Source: DATIYF01 sp035517775
GTDB lineage: Bacteria; Acidobacteriota; Terriglobia; Terriglobales; Acidobacteriaceae
Direction of reading: 5' to 3'
Assembly: GCA_035517775.1 (NCBI GenBank)
Contig: DATIYF010000133.1
Span: 1 to 12,708 of the forward strand
DNA length: 12,708 nucleotides
Shown here: positions 8,046 through 12,708 of the stretch, one piece after another
How the letters are laid out: each line of letters opens with the position of its first letter
How positions within the stretch are numbered: position 1 is the stretch's first letter
Position numbers and translations under genes: made by a program
Notes under the pieces: model-generated
Database searches by the model: none
What the model was told of the DNA's origin: nothing
Seen by the model: the letters and a program-made list of their open reading frames with translations, nothing else

Positions 8046-9173
8046 TTAGACCGCAACTGTGACCGAAGTTTCGGTGCGCGTGACCGGCCGGTAGAGGGTG
8101 TCGCGCTCGATGGGCTCGCGGCCGGCTGCTTTGATCAGGCGAATCAATTCCTGGCGGCGCATGCCCTGGGGAGTGGTGGCCCCGGCATCGTGATAGATCT
8201 TTTCTTCCACCACGGTGCCATCCATATCGTCGGCGCCGAAGCGCAGAGAAATCTGCGCCATCTTCGCCGTCACCATCTGCCAGTAAGATTTGATGTGGGG
8301 AAAGTTATCGAGCACCAGGCGGCCGATGGCGATCTGCTTGATATCGAGCATGCCCGTGGTCCTGGGCAGGTGCTGCAGCGGCGTGTTGTCGGGATGAAAG
8401 GCGAGAGGAATATAAGTCTGGAAGCCGCCGCTTTCATCCTGCAGGGCGCGCAGCTTCAGCAGATGGTCCACGCGGTCTTCGTCGCTTTCGATGTGGCCGT
8501 AGAGCATGGTGGCGTTCGACTTCAGGCCGATCTGGTGAGCCAGACGCGCGGTTTCCAGCCATTGATCGCCATCAATCTTGTGATCGCAGATGATGTGGCG
8601 CACGCGGTCGGCGAAAATCTCGGCGCCGCCCCCGGGAAGGGAATCCACGCCGGCAGCTTTCATCTGCTCCAGCGTCTCTTTGATCGAAAGCTTGGCGCGC
8701 CGCGCGAGGTAGGCCACCTCGACCATGGTGAAGGCTTTCAGGTGGACCTGGGGAAAGCGCTCCTTCAGTCCCGAGATCAGATCGAGGAAATATTGAAAGG
8801 GCAGATCGGGATGCAGGCCGCCCACGATATGAAATTCGGTCACCGCCTCGCTGTAACCGGAAGCCGCGGTCTGGAAGGCCTCTTCGAGCGCCATGGTATA
8901 GGCGCCGGGGGCGTCTTTCTTGCGGCCAAAGGCGCAGAGCCGGCAAGCGGCCACGCAGACGTTGGTAGGATTGATATGGCGATTGACGTTGAAAAAAGTC
9001 CTATCGCCGTGCATGCGCTCGCGGACGAAATTAGCCATCCAGCCAACGGCAAGAATGTCGCCGGTGCGGTAGAGGGCTAGGGCGTCGTGCTCGCTTAACC
9101 GCTCGCCCGCCAGGACCTTGGCATGGATTGGCTGAAGGCGCGGATCGTCGGTCTGGAAGGCGTGGGCGGCCAT
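8046..9173 (-). CDS. mqnE: Aminodeoxyfutalosine synthase (radical SAM)
   Basis: This radical SAM enzyme belongs to the futalosine menaquinone pathway. It joins the 5'-deoxyadenosyl part of SAM to 3-[(1-carboxyvinyl)oxy]benzoate, releasing CO2 and giving aminodeoxyfutalosine. The length of 375 residues is normal. The [4Fe-4S]-binding CX3CX2C is Cys73, Cys77 and Cys80 (NPTNVCVAACRLCAF). GGGAEIFADRVRHIIC, with GLKSNATMLYGHIES following, is the MqnE form of the motif; the related MqnC and the F420 enzyme CofH differ in this region. FHIVGGLHPDLPF and TYIPLAFHPDNTPL are further family signatures. The start is the first in-frame ATG, with only weak AAAG before it. It is cytoplasmic. The gene stands alone on its strand: the mdtA promoter region follows it and a divergent VOC gene lies upstream. 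A probable later pathway enzyme (UbiA family) lies about 0.6 kb away. Confidence 0.93.
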   Translation of the reverse strand: MAAHAFQTDDPRLQPIHAKVLAGERLSEHDALALYRTGDILAVGWMANFVRERMHGDRTFFNVNRHINPTNVCVAACRLCAFGRKKDAPGAYTMALEEAFQTAASGYSEAVTEFHIVGGLHPDLPFQYFLDLISGLKERFPQVHLKAFTMVEVAYLARRAKLSIKETLEQMKAAGVDSLPGGGAEIFADRVRHIICDHKIDGDQWLETARLAHQIGLKSNATMLYGHIESDEDRVDHLLKLRALQDESGGFQTYIPLAFHPDNTPLQHLPRTTGMLDIKQIAIGRLVLDNFPHIKSYWQMVTAKMAQISLRFGADDMDGTVVEEKIYHDAGATTPQGMRRQELIRLIKAAGREPIERDTLYRPVTRTETSVTVAV

Positions 9174-9384
9174 CTTTATCTATGATATCGCAGCTTGGCC
9201 ACGGGAAGCAGCCGGGGGCGTTAGGGGAGATGGGAGAGCGTTGATTGACGCCCGCCGTGGCCGTTTAATGAATCCAACAATCCACCGGGGACCGATTTGG
9301 ATAACAGTTTATGCTATTTATTGACCTCGGCTCTTTACCCTGCGTCATAGCCATGCTGACTCATATCTACGGCGAGAAGAGGCC
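9174..9384. other. Divergent intergenic region, mqnE / VOC gene
   Basis: This 211-bp region must contain the start signals for both flanking genes. On the plus strand, TATGCT (9310-9315) is a moderate -10 and TTGACC (9321-9326) a -35-like hexamer, but neither has a good partner. On the minus strand TATCAT, about 12 nt before the mqnE ATG, is a weak -10. I see no gene, riboswitch or strong inverted repeat here. Confidence 0.4.
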
Positions 9385-9780
9385 ATGACCGTTACCAGCG
9401 AGGCGCCAGGGATTTCGCGCATTGGCCAGATTGCGATCCACGTTCACGACGTCGAGCGGGCGGCCGCATTTTACCGCGATGTGCTTGGGCTGAAGCTGCT
9501 GTTTACCGCAGGCAGCCTGGCGTTCTTCGACTGTGGCGGAGTGCGCCTGATGCTGAGCAAACCCGAGAAGGCCGAGTTTGACCATCCGAGCTCCATTCTC
9601 TACTTCGCCGTGTCCGATATTTCTGCCACACATCAGAAGATGCTCGCGCAGAACGTGCATTTCGAAGACACGCCGCATCTCATCGCCAAACTGCCCACGC
9701 ATGACTTGTGGATGACTTTCTTTCGCGATTCGGAGCAGAACCTGCTGGCGCTGATGAGCGAGGTCAAAGCGGCCGCGTAG
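9385..9780 (+). CDS. VOC (glyoxalase/bleomycin-resistance fold) family protein
   Basis: This is a small cytoplasmic protein of 131 residues with a complete vicinal-oxygen-chelate fold of two beta-alpha-beta-beta-beta units. The first half starts IGQIAIHVHDVERAAAFYRDVLGLKLLF (about 13-40), with His19 in the position of the usual first metal ligand. FFDCGGVRLMLSKPE (about 47-61) closes that half. The second half begins ILYFAVSDISATHQKML (71-87) and ends with WMTFFRDSEQNLLALMSEV, where Glu126 is a likely last metal ligand. Members include glyoxalase I, methylmalonyl-CoA epimerase, dioxygenases and resistance proteins; sequence alone does not tell the substrate. GAGAAGAGG just before the ATG supports the start. 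It is divergent from mqnE, and its stop lies 5 bp from that of the convergent mqnP. A link to menaquinone synthesis is only a neighbourhood guess. Confidence 0.85.
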   Translation: MTVTSEAPGISRIGQIAIHVHDVERAAAFYRDVLGLKLLFTAGSLAFFDCGGVRLMLSKPEKAEFDHPSSILYFAVSDISATHQKMLAQNVHFEDTPHLIAKLPTHDLWMTFFRDSEQNLLALMSEVKAAA

Positions 9781-9785
9781 GACGA

Positions 9786-10649
9786 TCAGCGCCGCAGTAA
9801 TAAATCCCCGGCGACGAAGAGGAAAAAGACCACGGAGATCACGCCATTCATGGTGAAAAAGGCGGCGTTGAGCCTGCTCAGGTCATGGTGCGAAACCAGG
9901 GAATGCTCGTAGGCCAGCAGCAAGGCCACGGCCAGGACGCCGATCAGCGCCAGTTTCCCCAGGCCAAATTCCACCACAAGCGCAACCAGCAGGAGCAGCA
10001 TGAGCAGATGAAAGGCGCGGGCGACCCACAGCGCGCGCTGAATTCCCCAGTAACGCGGCACCGAGTGCAGACCGGCCTCGCGGTCGAAGTCGTAGTCCTG
10101 GCAGGCGTAGAGCACGTCGAAGCCGCCCACCCAGAAGGTCACGGCGGCGGTCAGCAAAAGTATGCGGGGATCGAGCGAGCCACGCACGGCAATCCAGGCC
10201 GCCGCAGGAGCAATGCCCAGGGCAAAGCCCAGCACCAGATGCGACCAGCGGGTAAAGCGCTTGCTGTAGGAATAAAGCAGCACCACCGCCAGCGCCAGGG
10301 GAGAAAGAAGGAAGGCCAGGCGATTCAGCTGCCAGGCGGCCAGCACCAGCACGGCGCAGGAAATCGCGACGAAAGTTGCGACAAAGCCGCGGCTGAGCAG
10401 GCCCGCGGGCAAGGCGCGCGTACGCGTGCGGGGATTATCGGCGTCAATGGCGGCGTCGGCCAGGCGGTTGAAGGCCATGGCTGCCGAGCGCGCCGCGATC
10501 ATGGCCACCACGATCCACGCGAGCTGATGCCAGGTGGGCAGGCCATTCGCGGCCAGCATGGCGCCGCACAGCGCGAAAGGCAAGGCAAAGACGGAGTGCT
10601 CCCACTTGATCATTTCCAGGGTAACGCGCAGGTTGTGCAGAACGCTCAC
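9786..10649 (-). CDS. mqnP: UbiA-family prenyltransferase, probable menaquinone (futalosine) prenyltransferase
   Basis: This integral-membrane aromatic prenyltransferase has 287 residues and roughly eight to nine hydrophobic helices. The two Asp-rich Mg-diphosphate motifs are present: Asn61-x3-Asp65-x3-Asp69 (NRLADAAIDADNPRTRTRALP) and Asp185-x3-Asp189 (YACQDYDFDREAGLHSVP). The GLHSVP sequence after the second motif is typical of the UbiA/MqnP group. Automated annotation often calls such proteins 4-hydroxybenzoate octaprenyltransferase. With mqnE close by, a role prenylating 1,4-dihydroxy-6-naphthoate (MqnP) is more likely, but ubiquinone-type UbiA cannot be excluded from sequence. The start is GTG: the in-frame codons upstream reach a stop within 12 nt, so no other upstream start is possible. 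No Shine-Dalgarno is seen. A TAAAAT box 6 nt before the GTG suggests a leaderless message. Confidence 0.85.
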   Translation of the reverse strand: MSVLHNLRVTLEMIKWEHSVFALPFALCGAMLAANGLPTWHQLAWIVVAMIAARSAAMAFNRLADAAIDADNPRTRTRALPAGLLSRGFVATFVAISCAVLVLAAWQLNRLAFLLSPLALAVVLLYSYSKRFTRWSHLVLGFALGIAPAAAWIAVRGSLDPRILLLTAAVTFWVGGFDVLYACQDYDFDREAGLHSVPRYWGIQRALWVARAFHLLMLLLLVALVVEFGLGKLALIGVLAVALLLAYEHSLVSHHDLSRLNAAFFTMNGVISVVFFLFVAGDLLLRR

Positions 10650-10735
10650 ATCACAATTTTAGCAGCGCCATAGAAACTGGCCGCCGCCGGCTGATATGCT
10701 GGCGGACGTTTTCAAATCATTTTGTGGAGGAAATC
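10650..10735. promoter_or_regulatory. Divergent promoter region, mqnP / glycosylasparaginase
   Basis: This 86-bp region serves two divergent genes. For mqnP (minus), TAAAAT at 10656-10661 matches the -10 consensus at five of six positions and ends 6 nt before the GTG. For the plus-strand gene, TGATATGCT (10692-10700) looks like an extended -10 (TGn plus TATGCT), leaving a leader of about 30 nt that holds the ribosome site. No clear -35 was found for either. Confidence 0.4.
10726..10730 (+). promoter_or_regulatory. Ribosome binding site deciding the asparaginase start
   Basis: GGAGG sits 5 nt before the ATG at 10736. A GTG at 10724 is in frame, but it would place this perfect Shine-Dalgarno inside the gene, so the ATG is the better start. 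Confidence 0.8.
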
Positions 10736-11968
10736 ATGCCCTTCTCGCGCCGCGAGTTCGTCAGCACCGCTGTGGCAGGGACCTTGTCATTGAGCCTGCG
10801 GGGAGAGGCGCAGCCCATGCCGGCTGCACAATCGGGCGTGAAAGAATCTGCGCACAAGGCGCCCATCATCATCTGCGCCGGCAATGGATACAACTATCTC
10901 GACGAGGCCTACAAGTTCCTGGTCAACGGCGGCGATACGCTGGAGGCGGCGATCAAGGTGGTGACCGGCCCGGAAGACGATCCGCACGACACCAGCGTGG
11001 GCTATGGCGGGCTTCCCAACGAAGATGGCGTGGTCGAGCTCGATGCCTGCTGTATGCACGGGCCCACGCGGCGCGCGGGTTCAGTGGGGGCTCTGCACAA
11101 TGTCAAGAACGCGGTGCAGGTGGCCAAAGCGGTCATGGAGCATACCGGGCACGTCATGCTGGTGAGCGAGGGCGCGGACCGCTTTGCCAAGGCAATGGGC
11201 TTTCCGCAGATGGATCTGCTGACCGAGCACTCGCGCAAAATCTGGATGCTGTGGAAGGAATACCACTCGACCGACGACTGGTGGGGACCGGGCCTGGCCG
11301 ATCCGCACTGGCAGGCGCCGGAAAGCGGAGAGAAGCCGCACTCGGAGCTATGGGAGGAGCGTCTGCAACGGCTCGACGAAATGGCGGAGAACCTGGGAAT
11401 TCCCGAAGAGACTCGCCGCGAGGCCATCCGCAAGGTGCTGTTTCCGCCCACGGGGACGATCCACTGCTCGGCGCTCAACGACAAGGGCGAAATCTCCGGC
11501 TGCACCACCACCAGCGGGCTGGCCTACAAAATGCCCGGACGCGTGGGCGATTCGCCCATCATTGGGGCCGGCTGCTATACCGATCCGGACATTGGCTCGG
11601 CGGGTGCGACCGGCAGCGGGGAAGAGAATATTAAGGTTGCGGGCGCGCATACCATCATCGAGAACATGCGCCATGGCATGCCGCCCCATGACGCCGGCAT
11701 GGACGCGCTCAAGCGCGTGGCCAAGATCTACGACAATGACATGAACAAGCTCCGTTACGTGGACATGACGTATTACGTGCTGCGCAAAGATGGCGCCTAC
11801 GCCGGCGTTTCGCTCTGGGAAGGATACGAGGTGGGCGTTCCCCACAAAATTGCGGTGCATGATGGCACGCGGCGGGCCGAGAAGACCATCGCCATGTTCC
11901 AGGGCCCCTCAGTGGAATTTCCGCCGTTCCCCAAGGTCCCGCCAGAGCGGATGAAAGAAATGAAGTAA
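10736..11968 (+). CDS. Tat-exported N4-(beta-N-acetylglucosaminyl)-L-asparaginase family protein
   Basis: This is a glycosylasparaginase/isoaspartyl-peptidase-type Ntn hydrolase of 410 residues from the ATG. Family members are made as precursors that cleave themselves before a threonine, which then becomes the nucleophile; they release aspartate from N-glycosylated asparagine or related amides. The N-terminus has a twin-arginine signal (Ser4-Arg5-Arg6-Glu-Phe-Val) followed by a short hydrophobic stretch, so export of the folded protein to the periplasm is expected. SVGYGGLPNEDGVVELDACC is the family's alpha-subunit motif. The nucleophile is inferred as Thr241 (TGTIHCSALNDKGEISG). Substrate-binding Arg269 and Asp272 lie in GRVGDSPIIGAG, and GATGSGE follows. 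The residues before Thr241 are Thr-Gly instead of the His-Asp usual in glycosylasparaginases. The substrate is unproven; plain asparaginase or beta-aspartyl peptidase activity is possible. It is monocistronic, divergent from mqnP. Confidence 0.88.
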   Translation: MPFSRREFVSTAVAGTLSLSLRGEAQPMPAAQSGVKESAHKAPIIICAGNGYNYLDEAYKFLVNGGDTLEAAIKVVTGPEDDPHDTSVGYGGLPNEDGVVELDACCMHGPTRRAGSVGALHNVKNAVQVAKAVMEHTGHVMLVSEGADRFAKAMGFPQMDLLTEHSRKIWMLWKEYHSTDDWWGPGLADPHWQAPESGEKPHSELWEERLQRLDEMAENLGIPEETRREAIRKVLFPPTGTIHCSALNDKGEISGCTTTSGLAYKMPGRVGDSPIIGAGCYTDPDIGSAGATGSGEENIKVAGAHTIIENMRHGMPPHDAGMDALKRVAKIYDNDMNKLRYVDMTYYVLRKDGAYAGVSLWEGYEVGVPHKIAVHDGTRRAEKTIAMFQGPSVEFPPFPKVPPERMKEMK

Positions 11969-12132
11969 CGGGCTGAAAGCGACGGCTCCGCCAACGGCGC
12001 GGCGATCATCTGGAAAAAGCAATAACCACGAAGGGCACGAAGTTACACGAAGGTTTAGAAGATACGCAAGGGCCTTAAGGGCGAATCTTTCCTGCCCTGC
12101 GTGGTTCGCCGGTTTTCCGCCTGATTCGCCGC
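11969..12132. other. Convergent intergenic region, asparaginase / glpX
   Basis: This 164-bp gap lies between two genes that end toward each other. It holds the right copy of the 20-nt repeat, followed by a partial further unit (TACACGAAGG), and an imperfect stem ACGCAAGGG (12064-12072) with CCCTGCGT (12095-12102). The stem could act as a weak bidirectional terminator. No gene is seen. Confidence 0.5.
12024..12043 (+). repeat. Dispersed 20-nt intergenic repeat, right copy
   Basis: AACCACGAAGGGCACGAAGT matches the minus strand of positions 3-22 without mismatch. A third partial step, ACACGAAGG, follows directly at about 12045-12053, giving a short degenerate tandem array of the CACGAAG core. 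It lies between two convergent genes, a usual place for such palindromic or repeat elements. Confidence 0.7.
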
Positions 12133-12708
12133 CTACGAGAACCTGACCCGCACCTCGGCGTCTTTATCCAGGTGAATACTTTCGATGAAGCGCACTTTGC
12201 CGGTGCGCAGGGTCATGATGACCGAAGAAGTCCGCGTGCCCTCGCCAAAGAAGCGCACGCCCTTGAGCAGAGCGCCCTCGGTTACTCCGGTGGCTGCGAA
12301 GATGAGCTGCTTGCCCGGCGCCAGGTCCTCGGCCTCGTACACCTTCTTCTTATCCTTGATGCCCATGCGGTCAATGCGTTCTTCCAATTCCGGCTTGTCA
12401 ATCACCAGCCGTCCAACCATGTAGCCGTTCACGCAGCGCACTGCCGCGGCGGTGATTACACCCTCGGGCGCACCCCCTGACCCCATAACCGCGTGCACGC
12501 CCGTGCCCAGCACGGCGGCGGCAATCCCCGCAGAAAGGTCGCCGTCACCGATCAGCTTGATGCGGGCTCCGGTGGCGCGAATGTCGGCAATCAGCTTCTC
12601 ATGCCGGGGGCGGTCGAGCACAATGATGACCAGGTCTTCCACATCGCGCTTCAGGGCGCGGGCGATCTTCTTGAGGTTGTGCTCCACCGGCGCATCCAGC
12701 TCCACGGC
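12133..12708 (-). CDS. glpX: Class II fructose-1,6-bisphosphatase GlpX, C-terminal part
   Basis: The gene is cut by the right edge; 191 codons of the C-terminal part are visible, and the frame stays open to the last base, so the apparent GTG start near 12705 is internal. GlpX hydrolyses fructose 1,6-bisphosphate to fructose 6-phosphate in gluconeogenesis, in the cytoplasm. LDAPVEHNLKKIARAL, VLDRPRHEKLIADIR, IGDGDLSAGI and MGSGGAPEGVITAAAVR are strong family motifs; the Glu of GGAPEG belongs to the active site in characterised GlpX. The N-terminal metal-binding Asp/Glu residues lie outside the window. Some bacteria carry a bifunctional fructose/sedoheptulose bisphosphatase of this family, which cannot be told apart here. 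It converges on the asparaginase gene. Confidence 0.93.
   Translation of the reverse strand, partial: AVELDAPVEHNLKKIARALKRDVEDLVIIVLDRPRHEKLIADIRATGARIKLIGDGDLSAGIAAAVLGTGVHAVMGSGGAPEGVITAAAVRCVNGYMVGRLVIDKPELEERIDRMGIKDKKKVYEAEDLAPGKQLIFAATGVTEGALLKGVRFFGEGTRTSSVIMTLRTGKVRFIESIHLDKDAEVRVRFS

Noticed and set aside
9297..9310. GGATAACAGTTT resembling the lac operator / M13 reverse primer site of cloning vectors
   Set aside because: The match is only about 12 bases with a mismatch, and the flanks do not resemble a vector; chance similarity.
9885..10673. 262-residue plus-strand frame opposite mqnP
   Set aside because: It is antisense to a well-supported UbiA-family gene with both catalytic motifs; the composition is shadow-like.
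10724..10735. Upstream GTG start for the asparaginase
   Set aside because: It would place the GGAGG ribosome site inside the coding region; the ATG at 10736 has ideal spacing and begins the Tat signal.
10696..11634. 312-residue frame overlapping the asparaginase in another phase
   Set aside because: It is out of phase with a gene that has a perfect ribosome site, a Tat signal and family motifs; it has no domain of its own.
1..12043. The inverted 20-nt repeats as ends of a 12-kb composite transposon
   Set aside because: There is no transposase, no target-site duplication is visible, the gene content between is core-like, and the repeat type is common as a dispersed intergenic motif.
12703..12705. 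GTG as the start of glpX
   Set aside because: The frame remains open to the window edge and the preceding residues fit GlpX; the visible protein lacks the N-terminal metal-binding part, so it is truncated by the window.

Overview
The window is a GC-rich chromosomal segment from a Gram-negative bacterium. It carries an outer-membrane-type tripartite efflux system (mdtABC), two genes of the futalosine (aminodeoxyfutalosine) route to menaquinone, a Tat-exported glycosylasparaginase and a class II fructose-1,6-bisphosphatase. This mix, together with dispersed intergenic motifs of the ACCACGAAGGGCACGAAG kind, suggests Acidobacteriota (Terriglobia-like soil lineage). That assignment is inference from gene content; there is no rRNA or other strong phylogenetic marker here.

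Layout. Positions 1-217 are non-coding, with two hairpins and repeat-like sequence. From about 7856 down to 218 on the minus strand runs an efflux operon: mdtA (periplasmic adaptor), mdtB and mdtC (two different RND pump subunits). mdtA and mdtB overlap by ATGA; mdtB and mdtC are separated by 149 bp. A 189-bp gap then separates mdtA from mqnE (minus strand, radical SAM aminodeoxyfutalosine synthase). Divergent from mqnE is a small VOC/glyoxalase-fold gene (plus), which meets a UbiA-family prenyltransferase, probably mqnP (minus), tail to tail with a 5-bp gap. Divergent from mqnP is a glycosylasparaginase-family Ntn hydrolase with a twin-arginine signal (plus). After a 164-bp convergent gap carrying a repeat, the C-terminal part of glpX (minus) runs off the right edge.

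Function together. MdtA, MdtB and MdtC should assemble with an unlinked TolC-like channel into a proton-driven exporter; both pump subunits keep the proton-relay residues. MqnE and the UbiA enzyme act at an early and a late step of the same menaquinone pathway, although they are not in one operon. The VOC gene between them has no assignable substrate. The asparaginase and glpX are metabolically unrelated neighbours.

I see no RNA genes, CRISPR array, transposase, integrase or phage genes. Most of the window is recognisable housekeeping or efflux content. I did not find a convincing new multi-gene system; the points worth a second look are listed as modest findings.
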